DNA from: Mycolicibacterium wolinskyi
GTDB taxonomy: Bacteria > Actinomycetota > Actinomycetes > Mycobacteriales > Mycobacteriaceae
Direction of reading: 5' to 3'
Assembly (NCBI RefSeq): GCF_002101965.1
Contig: NZ_LQQA01000004.1
Span: 124,001-188,000 of the forward strand
Length of the DNA: 64,000 bases
In this document: in pieces, positions 1 through 8,598 of the stretch
How the letters are laid out: each line of letters begins with the position of its first letter
How positions within the stretch are numbered: position 1 is the first letter of the stretch
Notes under the pieces: model-generated
What the model saw: only the letters and a program-made list of their open reading frames with translations
Database searches by the model: none
What the model was told of the DNA's origin: nothing
Made by a program: the position numbers and the translations under genes

Positions 1-276
1 CGATCGAAATACGGTGCCCAGTGGCCCGGCCCCGGTGATCGGGGGTCGGGCTGCCGTTTGTCTGGGGGTGTAGCGGCGGAGGTCCATCTGCGCGTCCCTG
101 CGATGCCTCCGCGCTGACCGGCGCGTCGGCTACACCACCACGGTACCTCCGTTGCGAGTTTCTGGTGGTTGGTTCGCGCGCAACCGCTGGTGCACGCATA
201 TGCGTATCAGTCTGCAGTTTCGTAAACAGCTTGTGCCACTTGTAGATTCGGCGTAGTCAGAGTTACCGCCACCACC

Positions 277-471
277 ATGCCGACCAACACCTACACCGCG
301 CCGACCAACCCCGCCGACCCCCACCATACGGCCATCACCGAGGACGATCCGGCGGAGGTGCCGCGTGACCGTGCCCGTGTGCTGCTGGCCGGCCGTGGGG
401 CCGACTGGGACAACCCGCTCGGGGTGGCCCGTGCGTTGACGGTCGCGGCGACCCTCCTGGACCTGATGTGA
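277..471 (+). CDS. small hypothetical protein
   Basis: A 64-residue ORF beginning ATG and ending TGA. It is rich in Thr, Pro and Asp near the N-terminus, with a more helical C-terminal half (GVARALTVAATLLDLM). I recognise no domain, and there is no convincing Shine-Dalgarno sequence upstream. It faces the HNH gene tail to tail and lies in what looks like an eroded integrative element, so a small phage or plasmid gene is the likeliest reading. It could also be a chance ORF. Confidence 0.35.
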   Translation: MPTNTYTAPTNPADPHHTAITEDDPAEVPRDRARVLLAGRGADWDNPLGVARALTVAATLLDLM

Positions 472-488
472 CAGCTGCTCGAACGCAA

Positions 489-1535
489 TCACCGAAGCCG
501 GACCTCAAACGTGTATCGAGCAAACCGTGTGACAGCGGAATGCATTGTCAATTCGTACAGACCGGGATTCTTGGCATCGAACACAAAACCGGCCGCAGCG
601 CAACGTCGGTTGAGCATCCCCTTCGGCTCTGGCACCGCGACGTCGGCCGAACCTTGACCGCACTCGACGCCCGACTGATCGGTCACCGTGAAGTTGAACC
701 CGAGCAGCGTGTTCGGCTCGATCGTTCCGAACTCGACCACGAACGCCACGTGGATGTTTGCGCGACAGGGGAACTCGGGAACCCAGTAGTACTCCCATCC
801 ACCGCCCACGAGATCCAGCAGACCATCGACGGACAACGCGATGCTGTTTGCAGGGAACAGGAGTCGGACGGCGAGACCGCGATCCACGTCCTCCGCAGTT
901 GCTGGTCGGCCCTGAAACACCAGTACTCCGCCGCCCCCGCCGCCAGACCCGGGAAATTCACCGTTACCACCGGCAAGGTCGATCTTCATTTCGCGCTCGA
1001 CGTCGGAGGGCAGGCTGGCGATTCCCACGATGGTCAAGACGCCGCCCGAGCCGCCACCGCCAGCCAGACTCCCGCCCTCTCCACCGACCTTGAACACGGC
1101 GTTGCGGAAGTCCATGTGCGTGGCCCCGGCCTCGTACACGGTGACGGTCCACAGCAGCGCCGTGATCACGTCGGGCGGGGCGGCGATCTCACCGGACTCG
1201 CGGGCCTTGTCCTCATGGGCACGCTTGGTGTCCAACAGCCACTTCACCGTATAGATGGCCAGGTTCGCGGTGGTGTCGATGACCTTGTGGTGGTTGCGGC
1301 ACATCAGGATGAGGTTGTCGAACCCGTGCCGCTCCTCGTCGGTCTGCGACGCCAGGTACCGCGGCCCGCCGACGTTCTGCGCGTGGATGTGGCAGACCTC
1401 TCCGATGATGGTCCCGGTCTCAGCGGTCACCAGCTGCGTCGAGCAGTCGGGGAACGCGCACTGGTTCATCGACAGCGCGTAAAGCTGCCTGACGGTGGAC
1501 TCGCGGGGGCGGTCTAGATTCACCATCCACACCAC
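489..1535 (-). CDS. HNH nuclease with glycine-rich linker and C-terminal DUF6941-like domain
   Basis: A 348-residue protein starting at GTG; an in-frame ATG lies nine bases further in. Residues about 20-90 form an HNH/zinc-finger nuclease module: CAFPDC (C26, C31), GEVCHIHA (45-52), then N74, MCRNHH with C79, H82 and H83. Residues about 130-190 contain two glycine-rich blocks (LAGGGGSGGV and GSGGGGGGVLVF). The last 130 residues look like a beta-sandwich; from memory the pattern resembles DUF6941, but I cannot verify this. There is no signal peptide or membrane segment, so a cytoplasmic DNA-cutting enzyme is expected. It lies between a hypothetical ORF and an integrase relic. The nuclease call is firm, but a biological role such as defence is inference. 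Confidence 0.8.
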   Translation of the reverse strand: MVWMVNLDRPRESTVRQLYALSMNQCAFPDCSTQLVTAETGTIIGEVCHIHAQNVGGPRYLASQTDEERHGFDNLILMCRNHHKVIDTTANLAIYTVKWLLDTKRAHEDKARESGEIAAPPDVITALLWTVTVYEAGATHMDFRNAVFKVGGEGGSLAGGGGSGGVLTIVGIASLPSDVEREMKIDLAGGNGEFPGSGGGGGGVLVFQGRPATAEDVDRGLAVRLLFPANSIALSVDGLLDLVGGGWEYYWVPEFPCRANIHVAFVVEFGTIEPNTLLGFNFTVTDQSGVECGQGSADVAVPEPKGMLNRRCAAAGFVFDAKNPGLYELTMHSAVTRFARYTFEVRLR

Positions 1536-1552
1536 GGTAATGGCGTTTCGAT

Positions 1553-1793
1553 AAGCGGATCGCTAGCGCGCTGCCAGACAGGTGGACGGGCCACGCGCTG
1601 CGTCACCGCTTCGCCACCACCGCCTACCGCGCCACCGGGGACTGCGGGCCGTCCAGGAACTGTTGGGCCACGCCAGCCCACCACTACGGCCGTCTACACC
1701 GCCGTTGACGACGACGCGATGCGCCGGGCCGCGCAGGGAGCGGCAATCACCGTGAAGTGGGGGAGCGGCGCGGAGCAAAAGCAGCTCAGCTAA
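1553..1793 (+). pseudogene. tyrosine recombinase (phage-type integrase) C-terminal remnant with two frameshifts
   Basis: Reading with frame changes restores the conserved C-terminus of a tyrosine integrase. The first frame gives RIASALPDRWTGHALRHRFA, containing the HxLRH box, followed by TTAYRATGD. After a missing base near 1649 the next frame gives RAVQELLGHAS. After a second missing base near 1681 it gives TTTAVYTAVDDDAMRRAA and runs to TAA at 1791-1793. The Tyr nucleophile lies in the last segment. The catalytic core upstream is gone, so this is a relic. It lies about 85 bases from the 3' end of tRNA-Val(GAC), the usual place for such integrases. Confidence 0.8.
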
Positions 1794-1877
1794 AGCGCCC
1801 TCCGACGGCTGGGGGCACGTGTGGGGGCATGGGGTGTCTTGCAGGTCCCCAAAACACCGTCTGAACTGGTCAGATGG

Positions 1878-1952
1878 TGGTGCGCGATACTGGGATTGAA
1901 CCAGTGACCTCTTCCGTGTCAGGGAAGCGCTCTCCCGCTGAGCTAATCGCGC
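1878..1952 (-). tRNA. tRNA-Val (anticodon GAC)
   Basis: The reverse strand folds as a cloverleaf: acceptor GCGCGAT pairs with ATCGCGC, anticodon stem CTTCC/GGAAG encloses the GAC anticodon, and the T-loop reads TTCAATC. The CCA end is encoded (1878-1880). Its 3' end faces the integrase remnant, so it is a candidate attachment site. Confidence 0.95.
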
Positions 1953-1965
1953 TGGTCGAAACTTT

Positions 1966-2039
1966 TGGAGGTGGAGACGGGAATCGAACCCGTGTGCACG
2001 GCTTTGCAGGCCGTTGCCTCACCACTCGGCCACTCCACC
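1966..2039 (-). tRNA. tRNA-Cys (anticodon GCA)
   Basis: Acceptor GGTGGAG pairs with CTCCACC, with discriminator U as expected for tRNA-Cys. The anticodon loop carries GCA and the T-loop is TTCGATT. CCA is encoded. It is 13 bases upstream of tRNA-Val(GAC) on the same strand and probably co-transcribed with it. Confidence 0.95.
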
Positions 2040-2067
2040 GCGGGGGTTGATGCCTTTCGCACCTTCG

Positions 2068-2140
2068 AGCGGATGACGGGATTCGAACCCGCGACCCTCA
2101 CCTTGGCAAGGTGATGCGCTACCAACTGCGCTACATCCGC
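2068..2140 (-). tRNA. tRNA-Gly (anticodon GCC)
   Basis: Acceptor GCGGATG pairs with CATCCGC, anticodon stem CACCT/AGGTG surrounds GCC, and the T-loop is TTCGAAT. CCA is not encoded. This is the first gene of the minus-strand Gly-Cys-Val tRNA cluster. Confidence 0.95.
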
Positions 2141-2177
2141 GCGCCACGAGCGAGATCGTCGCCCGTCGCGAAGCAGA

Positions 2178-2207
2178 ACACTAGTCCACTGAGGCGTGCA
2201 GACACAA
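2178..2207 (-). promoter_or_regulatory. probable promoter of the Gly-Cys-Val tRNA cluster
   Basis: On the minus strand a TTGTGT -35 box (2202-2207) is followed after 18 bases by a TAGTGT -10 box (2178-2183). That places transcription start about 30 bases upstream of mature tRNA-Gly. TANNNT and TTGNNN fit the mycobacterial housekeeping sigma consensus. Confidence 0.55.
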
Positions 2208-2674
2208 ATCCCCATTACGGGCGGGGAACGAGCGCCCAAAATCAGTGTTTCAGAACCGGTCGTACCCAACGCGGGAAATCGCAAAACCATGGCCCGTCAC
2301 CGAGTCCCGGCCGGCGATCCCGCCATCGCAGGCTTTCGCGCCGCAGTGCTCCGGCCGTCCGTGGGTCGCCGTACGCGACGGCTCGCCGGCGCCGAGGATG
2401 CAACCCACGGGCGGCGGCGTGAAGGCCGGGAGTTCGTCGTTGTGGCGTTCGGCCGATGTCGGGCGCCGGGCCCTGACCGCCACTGGGAGCGCGGTCCGTC
2501 GGATCAGTCGAGCTGTGGCATCCCGACGTGAGCGGGGCAGCAACCCGTGAAAGGCGAGGCGAGTATGAGAAACGCCATTTCGGCGGGCCTTCGATGCGCG
2601 GTGGCGTTCATGCCTGGCAAACCGGGTGACATGACCGCGGGGATATCGATTCTGGCCGCGCCGGCCAAGCGTGC
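2208..2674. other. intergenic region without a convincing gene
   Basis: Several overlapping ORFs exist on both strands, but none has a recognisable domain, good ribosome binding site or distinctive codon bias. A 46-codon ORF with a purine-rich leader starts near 2566 but runs into tRNA-Val(CAC), which argues against it. I see nothing else here. Confidence 0.5.
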
Positions 2675-2680
2675 TAGTCT
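2675..2680 (+). promoter_or_regulatory. -10 box of tRNA-Val(CAC)
   Basis: TAGTCT lies 15 bases before the mature tRNA 5' end, consistent with initiation about seven bases downstream. No good -35 box is visible. Confidence 0.45.
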
Positions 2681-2695
2681 TCGACGTCGTTCCCC

Positions 2696-2767
2696 GGTCT
2701 CGTAGCTCAGTGGGAGAGCGTCCGCCTCACACGCGGAAGGTCGCTGGTTCGAACCCAGCCGGGACCA
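2696..2767 (+). tRNA. tRNA-Val (anticodon CAC)
   Basis: Acceptor GGTCTCG pairs with CGGGACC with one T-G wobble. Anticodon stem CCGCC/GCGG-type encloses CAC, and the T-loop is TTCGAAC. CCA is not encoded. It is divergent from the other three tRNA genes. Confidence 0.93.
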
Positions 2768-2780
2768 CTCAGTTCGCCCC

Positions 2781-2808
2781 GATCACCTGCCACTCGGCAG
2801 GTGTGATC
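2781..2808 (+). terminator. hairpin after tRNA-Val(CAC)
   Basis: GATCACCTGCC and GGCAGGTGTGATC form a strong stem around an ACTC loop 13 bases after the tRNA. There is no long T-run, but mycobacterial terminators often lack one. Confidence 0.5.
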
Positions 2809-2821
2809 CCTCGTTTCAGAC

Positions 2822-2849
2822 AGTGCGATATCGCATGTGATATCGCACT
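2822..2849. repeat. perfect inverted repeat AGTGCGATATC-N6-GATATCGCACT
   Basis: Two perfect 11-base arms flank GCATGT. The left part is itself the 12-base palindrome TGCGATATCGCA. It lies between tRNA-Val(CAC) and tex. Its form is that of a repressor operator or a small hairpin, but no adjacent regulator gene is present. Confidence 0.6.
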
Positions 2850-2961
2850 TCAAGGTCGTATGCCGCCTCGGAAATTCGCCTGAAGAAGCCGAAGCCAAGC
2901 CAACGACACACAGCGCTTCCTGACGGAGGGTTGTCGGCCGGATTCGGTAGGGTCCTCCGAC

Positions 2962-5340
2962 GTGACTCAGAGCTTGCCTGTCGTCAGATCCGTTACCGCC
3001 CGCCTGGCCGAGGAACTCGCCGTGGGGGAGCGTCAGGTTGCGGCGGCCGTCCAGTTGCTCGACGAGGGCTCGACCGTGCCGTTCATCGCGCGGTACCGCA
3101 AGGAGGTCACGGGCAGCCTCGACGACGGTCAGCTGCGCACCCTGGAGGAGCGCCTGACCTACCTGCGGGAGCTCGATCAGCGGCGTGAGGCAGTGCTGGC
3201 GTCGATCGAGGAGCAGGGCAAGCTGACCGACGAGCTCAAGGCCGCGCTGCTGGCCGCCGACACCAAGGCCCGCGTAGAGGACATCTACCTGCCCTACAAG
3301 CCCAAGCGGCGCACCAAGGCTCAGATCGCCAAGGAGAACGGGCTTGAGCCGCTGGCCGAGCGCCTGCTGGCCGACCCGACGCTGGTACCCGACGAGGTCG
3401 CCGGCGAGTTTCTCAACGAGAACGTCGCCGATGCCGCCGCGGCGCTGGAGGGCGCACGTCACATCATCATCGAACGGGCCTCCGAGGACGCCGAACTCGT
3501 GGGCGCCACCCGCGAAAAGTTCTGGGCCGACGGTTCGCTACGCACGGCGCCGGCCTCCGATGAGGCCGCGAAAAGCCCTGCCGCCCAGAAGTTCCGCGAC
3601 TACTTCGAATTCTCCGAGCCGCTCGAGAACATGCCGTCGCACCGCGTGCTGGCGGTCCTGCGCGGCGAAAAGGAAGAGGCGCTGTCGCTGACCTTCGACG
3701 GCGGCGACGACGAGACGTACCAGGCGATGATCGCCCAGTCGCTGGGCATCGACATGACCAAGAACGCCCCGGCGACGCCCTGGCTGGCCACCACCGTGCG
3801 GCTGGCGTGGCGCGCCAAGCTCATGATCTCGGCCTCCGTCGACGCGCGTATCCGCCTGCGGCAGCGCGCCGAGGAGGACGCCGTCGCTGTGTTCGCCCGC
3901 AACCTCAAAGACCTGTTGTTGGCCGCGCCTGCCGGAACCCGCACCACCCTCGGACTGGACCCGGGCTTCCGCACCGGGGTCAAGGTGGCCGTCGTCGACG
4001 CCACCGGCAAGGTCGTCGACACGTGCGCGATCTTCCCGCACCAGCCGCAGAAGCAGTGGGATCAGGCGAAGGCCACGCTGGCCGCGCTCATCGCCCGCCA
4101 CAACGTCGAACTGATCGCGGTCGGCAACGGCACGGCCTCGCGTGAGACCGACGCCCTGGCCGCCGAACTCATCTCCGACATTCGGGCCGCCGGCGCCAAT
4201 GCCCCGGTCAAGGCCATGGTCAGCGAGGCCGGTGCGTCGGTGTACTCGGCATCGGAGTACGCGGCCCGTGAGCTGCCGTCACTCGACGTCACGCTGCGCG
4301 GCGCGGTCTCGATCGCGCGACGCCTGCAGGATCCGCTGGCCGAGCTCGTGAAGATCGACCCGAAGTCGATCGGCGTCGGGCAGTACCAGCACGACGTGAC
4401 CCCGGGCTCGCTCGCCCGCAGCCTCGACGCCGTCGTCGAGGACGCCGTGAACGCGGTGGGCGTCGATCTCAACACCGCCTCGGTGCCGCTGCTGTCGCGG
4501 GTGTCGGGCGTGACCGAGTCGCTCGCCGAAGCCATCGTCGCGTACCGCGAGAAGACCGGCGCGTTCCGCAGCCGCAAGGCGCTGCTCGACGTTCCACGCT
4601 TGGGCCCCAAGGCGTTCGAGCAGTGCGCAGGCTTCCTGCGGATCCGTGACGGCGAGGACCCGCTCGACGCTTCGGGTGTGCACCCGGAGTCCTACCCGGT
4701 GGTGCGGCGAATCCTGGATCGCTCGAACGTCAGCCTCGCCGAACTGATCGGCGACGAGCGCACCCTGCGTTCGCTCAAGCCTGCCGAATTCGCCGACGAC
4801 CGGTTCGGCATCCCGACCGTCACCGACATCTTGGCCGAGCTCGAGAAGCCGGGACGTGACCCGCGTCCCGCGTTCTCGACCGCGACTTTCGCCGCGGGCG
4901 TGGAGAAGGTCGCCGACCTCAAGGTCGGCATGGTGCTCGAAGGTGTCGTGACCAACGTCGCGGCCTTCGGCGCCTTCGTCGACGTCGGTGTGCACCAGGA
5001 CGGCCTCGTGCACGTCTCGGCGATGGCCGATCGCTTCGTGTCCGATCCGCACGAGATCGTGAAGTCCGGCCAGGTGGTCAAGGTCAAGGTCGTCGACGTC
5101 GATGTGGACCGCCAACGGATCGGGCTGAGCCTGCGGCTCAACGACACCCCGGAACGCGGCCAGGGCAAGCGCCCGGACCGCAATGACCGTGGCGGTCAGC
5201 CCCGGCGCGACGGCGGCGGCAATCAGGGCCGCGGGGATCGTCGTAGCCAGAACCGGGGCAACAACTCCGGGCGGCGGGATTCGAACAAGCCGATGGGCTC
5301 GATGGCCGAGGCGCTGCGCAACGCCGGTTTCGGCAAGTAG
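2962..5340 (+). CDS. tex: Tex family RNA-binding transcriptional accessory protein
   Basis: A 792-residue cytoplasmic protein, close to the family length of about 770 plus a tail. The N-terminal Tex region (about 1-320) is followed by a YqgF/RNaseH-like domain starting LGLDPGFRTGVKVAVVD near residue 328. Tandem helix-hairpin-helix motifs lie around 500-575 (LNTASVPLLSRVSGV and LDVPRLGPKAFEQ). An S1 RNA-binding domain spans about 650-725 (GMVLEGVVTNVAAFGAFVDV). The C-terminal 60 residues are a low-complexity Gly/Arg/Asn/Asp tail. Translation starts at GTG. Family members bind nucleic acid and associate with transcription and RNA metabolism. It converges on the DedA-family gene with three bases between them. 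Confidence 0.95.
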   Translation: MTQSLPVVRSVTARLAEELAVGERQVAAAVQLLDEGSTVPFIARYRKEVTGSLDDGQLRTLEERLTYLRELDQRREAVLASIEEQGKLTDELKAALLAADTKARVEDIYLPYKPKRRTKAQIAKENGLEPLAERLLADPTLVPDEVAGEFLNENVADAAAALEGARHIIIERASEDAELVGATREKFWADGSLRTAPASDEAAKSPAAQKFRDYFEFSEPLENMPSHRVLAVLRGEKEEALSLTFDGGDDETYQAMIAQSLGIDMTKNAPATPWLATTVRLAWRAKLMISASVDARIRLRQRAEEDAVAVFARNLKDLLLAAPAGTRTTLGLDPGFRTGVKVAVVDATGKVVDTCAIFPHQPQKQWDQAKATLAALIARHNVELIAVGNGTASRETDALAAELISDIRAAGANAPVKAMVSEAGASVYSASEYAARELPSLDVTLRGAVSIARRLQDPLAELVKIDPKSIGVGQYQHDVTPGSLARSLDAVVEDAVNAVGVDLNTASVPLLSRVSGVTESLAEAIVAYREKTGAFRSRKALLDVPRLGPKAFEQCAGFLRIRDGEDPLDASGVHPESYPVVRRILDRSNVSLAELIGDERTLRSLKPAEFADDRFGIPTVTDILAELEKPGRDPRPAFSTATFAAGVEKVADLKVGMVLEGVVTNVAAFGAFVDVGVHQDGLVHVSAMADRFVSDPHEIVKSGQVVKVKVVDVDVDRQRIGLSLRLNDTPERGQGKRPDRNDRGGQPRRDGGGNQGRGDRRSQNRGNNSGRRDSNKPMGSMAEALRNAGFGK

Positions 5341-5343
5341 CTC

Positions 5344-6048
5344 CTACGGCGTGGGTTCCGGAGTGTGGTCGCGGTTGCGCCACGACCGGTAGCCACGGTG
5401 CGCGGCGAAGGCCCCGATGATCGCGGTGATACACCACACCCCGATGGCGGTGTACGCGAGCGGGGCTGACAGGTCGCCGATCGACGCTCCGAGTGCGGTG
5501 TAGACGAACGCCCGCGGCACGGACCCGATGAACGCGCCGACGGCCATCTGCCACAACGGAACTCCGAACGCGCCGAACGTGTAGGACGCCAGCGCATCGG
5601 AGATGCCCGGGACGAAGCGTTGCCCGACGACGGCCCACAGCCCGCCCCGTTCGATCTGGCGGTCGAGACGGTCGGCCCGCTCGGCCCCGAGCAGCGCCCG
5701 CGCGCTGTCACGGCCGGCCCGCCTGCCGATGAGCCTGGCGATCACCGCCGTACCCACCGTCGCGCCCAACGTCACAAACGTGCCGAGAACCGGTCCGAAC
5801 AGCACACCGCTGCCCGCCGCCAAGATCGGGCCCGGCACGAACAGTGCGCCCAGGACGGCCGACACGAACACGTAGGTCAGCGGCGCGACCGGGCCGGTCG
5901 CGGCGGCCGTCGCGCGAATGTCGTCGACATCGACCACTCGCGCCACGGCGACCAGGTAGAACAGGCCGAGCAGAAACGCCGCGAACGCCGCCAGGCGCAG
6001 GATGTGGCGCCGTCGGCCGATGGGCGCGGATTCGTCGGTGTCAGACAT
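5344..6048 (-). CDS. DedA/TVP38 (VTT domain) integral membrane protein
   Basis: A 234-residue membrane protein with about five hydrophobic segments. The first is at about 17-37. The VTT/SNARE-associated core has the re-entrant signature FVPGPILAAGSGVLFGP near 70-86 and a second half around RFVPGISDALASYTFGAFG. The family is linked to lipid or small-molecule flipping in the cytoplasmic membrane; the substrate cannot be read here. It starts at ATG and its stop nearly touches the tex stop, so the two are convergent. Confidence 0.85.
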   Translation of the reverse strand: MSDTDESAPIGRRRHILRLAAFAAFLLGLFYLVAVARVVDVDDIRATAAATGPVAPLTYVFVSAVLGALFVPGPILAAGSGVLFGPVLGTFVTLGATVGTAVIARLIGRRAGRDSARALLGAERADRLDRQIERGGLWAVVGQRFVPGISDALASYTFGAFGVPLWQMAVGAFIGSVPRAFVYTALGASIGDLSAPLAYTAIGVWCITAIIGAFAAHRGYRSWRNRDHTPEPTP

Positions 6049-6079
6049 GCTGCCGACGATTCTTCCGCATGCGGCCGAA

Positions 6080-7426
6080 TCAGTGCGGTGTGGCCAAGCC
6101 CAGGTGGTCGCGCAGGGTCGTGCCCTCGTAGTCGGTGCGGAACACCCCGCGTTCCTGCAGCAGCGGCACCACCTTGTCCACGAACGGGTCGAGACCGCTG
6201 GGCGTGACGTGCGGCACCAGGATGAAGCCGTCGCTGGCGTCTTCCTGCACGAGCGTGTTGATCGTCTCGGCGACGGTAGCCGGTGACCCGATGAAGTTCT
6301 GCCGCCCGGTCACCTCGATGATCAGTTCGCGCGTGGTGAGCTTCTCGGCCTCGGCCTTGGCCCGCCACTCGTTGGCGACGGCGATCGGGTCGCGATGCAT
6401 CCGCACGCTCGCCCGGCCCCGCGCGATCGTGTTCTCGCCGACGACCGGATCGACCGACGGCAGCGGACCGTCGGGGTCATGGTCGGACAGATCGCGGTTC
6501 CACAGCTGTTCGAGAAATTTGATCGCCGTGGCGGGTGACACCTGTGCCAGCCGCACCTCGTGCGCGATCTCGGCGGCCTCGGCGTCGGTGTCGCCGAGCA
6601 CGAACGTCGCGGCGGGCAGGATCAGTAACTGGTCGTGGCGGCGGCCGTACTTGGCGAGCCGCCCCTTGACGTCGGTGTAGAACTGTTGACCGGCCTCGAG
6701 CGTGCCGTGCCGGGAGAAGATCGCATCGGCGGCACGGGCCGCGAAGTCCCGGCCGTGGTCGGAATCCCCGGCCTGGAAGATCACCGGCCGGCCCTGCGGA
6801 CTGCGCGGAACGTTGAACTGCCCGGCGATGTCGAAATGCGCGTCGCGGTAGGAGAATTTCCCCGCACCCGGGTCAGAGAGGAAGACGCCGCGATCCTTGT
6901 CGGCGACGATCTCGTCGCCGTGCCACGAGTCGAACAACGTGTGCGCGGCGGCCAGGAAACTCTCGGCACGCTCGTAGCGCTGGTCCTCGGCGAGGAATCC
7001 GCCGCGGCGGAAGTTCTCTCCGGTGAACGCATCCCACGACGTGACGACGTTCCAGGCGGCCCGCCCGTCGGACAGGTGGTCGAGCGAGGCGAACTGCCGT
7101 GCCACCTCGTAGGGCTCGTTGAACGTCGAGTTGATCGTGCCGGTGAGTCCGAGCCGGTCGGTCACGGCGGCCAGCGCGGCGAGCACCGTGAACGTGTCGG
7201 GCCGGCCCACCACGTCGAGGTCGTAGATCAGGCCGTTCTGTTCGCGCAGCCGAAGCCCTTCGGCCAGGAACAGGAAGTCGAACTTGCCGCGTTCGGCGGT
7301 CTGCGCGAAGTGCACGAACGAGCCGAACTCGATGTGGCTGCCCGATGCCGGGTCGCTCCACACCGTGGTGTTGTTGACGCCGGGAAAGTGCGCGGCGAGG
7401 TGAATCTGCTTGATGGGCTTGCTCAT
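6080..7426 (-). CDS. NtaA/SnaA/DszA-type FMN-dependent monooxygenase
   Basis: 448 residues from ATG at 7426; an open frame continues upstream but runs into the neighbouring gene. Family hallmarks are the N-terminal FAQTAERGKFDFLFLAEGLRL, the central ARQFASLDHLSDGRAAWNVVTS, and FNVPRSPQGRPVIFQAGDS. The C-terminal GVFRTDYEGTTLRDHLGL ending is also typical. These TIM-barrel enzymes use reduced FMN from a separate reductase to cleave C-S or C-N bonds in organosulfur or aminopolycarboxylate substrates. The start is eight bases after the stop of the upstream LLM gene, so the two form an operon. The substrate is unknown. Confidence 0.9.
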   Translation of the reverse strand: MSKPIKQIHLAAHFPGVNNTTVWSDPASGSHIEFGSFVHFAQTAERGKFDFLFLAEGLRLREQNGLIYDLDVVGRPDTFTVLAALAAVTDRLGLTGTINSTFNEPYEVARQFASLDHLSDGRAAWNVVTSWDAFTGENFRRGGFLAEDQRYERAESFLAAAHTLFDSWHGDEIVADKDRGVFLSDPGAGKFSYRDAHFDIAGQFNVPRSPQGRPVIFQAGDSDHGRDFAARAADAIFSRHGTLEAGQQFYTDVKGRLAKYGRRHDQLLILPAATFVLGDTDAEAAEIAHEVRLAQVSPATAIKFLEQLWNRDLSDHDPDGPLPSVDPVVGENTIARGRASVRMHRDPIAVANEWRAKAEAEKLTTRELIIEVTGRQNFIGSPATVAETINTLVQEDASDGFILVPHVTPSGLDPFVDKVVPLLQERGVFRTDYEGTTLRDHLGLATPH

Positions 7427-7434
7427 CGGAGGTC

Positions 7435-8598
7435 CTAGGCGGTGGCGTAGCGGTTGGCGGGGCGAGGCAAGCCGAGCAGGCCGCGCAGGGTCGGGGCGCC
7501 GTAAGCGTCGCGGAAGACGTTGCGCCGCTGCAGTTCGGGCACCAGGGCCTCGGTGATCTGACGCAGATCGTGGGGGAGCGTGGCGGGGCGTAGCCGGAAG
7601 CCGGTCAGCCCGGCCGCATGCCATTCCTGCAGTAGATCGGCCAATTGTTGTGGAGTGCCCGCGAAGATCTCGGCGTCACTGCGGTATTCGGAACCAGCGA
7701 GCTCATCGAGCCGGGCTCGTCGCGCCGCCGCGTCCGCGGCGGTGGCGTCCAGGAACACCACCAGATCGGCGAACACCCGGACCGGATCGGAAGCCGTTCG
7801 CGCCGCGCTGATTTCGTCGACAAGAGTAGCCGTCTCGTCGGCGCTGTGCGGCGTGATGAAGCCGACGTCGGCGCTCGACGCGATGAGCCGGTAGGCGTGA
7901 TCGACGTGACCGAGCGCGGCCACGATTGGCTGCCCCTGCGGCGGGCGCGGCGTGATCGAGGGACCCTTCACCGAGAACTTGGCACCTTCGAAATCGATGT
8001 AGTGCAGCTTGTTCCGGTCGATGAACCGGCCGGTGGCGACGTCGCGAATCTCGGCGTCGTCCTCCCAGCTGTCCCACAACCGGCGCAGCACCTCCACGTA
8101 GTCGGTGGCCTCGCCGAACAGTTCCTCGGACAGCTCGGGCGAGCGCTCGGGGATGTCGCGGCGGCCGAAATGGGCGGCCGCATCGCGGCGGGCCGATACC
8201 TGCACCCGGATGCCTGCCCGTCCCGTGCTCACGTAGTCGAGCGTCGCGATGGCCTTCGACAGATGGAACGGCTCGGTATGGGTGACGATGGCCGTCGGGA
8301 TCAACCCGATGTGGCTGGTGCGGGGTGCCACCCGTGCCGCGATCAGCACGGCGTCCAACCGGCCGCGCACTCGGTCGGTGCGGTCGTCGGCTCGCCACGG
8401 GTGGTCGGACTGCAGCGTCAGACCGTCTTCGATCGTGACGAAGTCGAGCAGGCCACGTTCGGCCTCGGCGACCAGATCGGTCCAGTAGTCGTGCTTGAAC
8501 AGGTCTGCGGGCCTGGCGTCGGGCTCGCGCCAGGAAGCTGGGTGCCAACCCGTGCCGTCGAGTGCGACGCCGAGGTGGACCGGAGGGGATTCTGACAC
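7435..8598 (-). CDS. luciferase-like (LLM class) flavin-dependent oxidoreductase
   Basis: A 387-residue protein starting at GTG with GAGGAA seven bases upstream. It has the luciferase-like barrel: ERGLLDFVTIEDGLTL near 49-64, SKAIATLDYVSTGRAGIRV mid-protein, and ending APTLRGLLGLPRPANRY. It is shorter and more divergent than its NtaA-type operon partner downstream. Expected to need reduced FMN. The pair suggests sequential or paired oxidation of a related substrate. No flavin reductase is adjacent. Confidence 0.85.
   Translation of the reverse strand: MSESPPVHLGVALDGTGWHPASWREPDARPADLFKHDYWTDLVAEAERGLLDFVTIEDGLTLQSDHPWRADDRTDRVRGRLDAVLIAARVAPRTSHIGLIPTAIVTHTEPFHLSKAIATLDYVSTGRAGIRVQVSARRDAAAHFGRRDIPERSPELSEELFGEATDYVEVLRRLWDSWEDDAEIRDVATGRFIDRNKLHYIDFEGAKFSVKGPSITPRPPQGQPIVAALGHVDHAYRLIASSADVGFITPHSADETATLVDEISAARTASDPVRVFADLVVFLDATAADAAARRARLDELAGSEYRSDAEIFAGTPQQLADLLQEWHAAGLTGFRLRPATLPHDLRQITEALVPELQRRNVFRDAYGAPTLRGLLGLPRPANRYATA

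Noticed and set aside
468-1517. Long plus-strand ORF opposite the HNH gene
   Set aside because: It is a shadow of the HNH gene in a GC-rich genome with no recognisable domain.
2707-3462. Minus-strand ORF of 251 residues over tRNA-Val(CAC) and tex
   Set aside because: It crosses a tRNA gene and is antisense to the start of tex.
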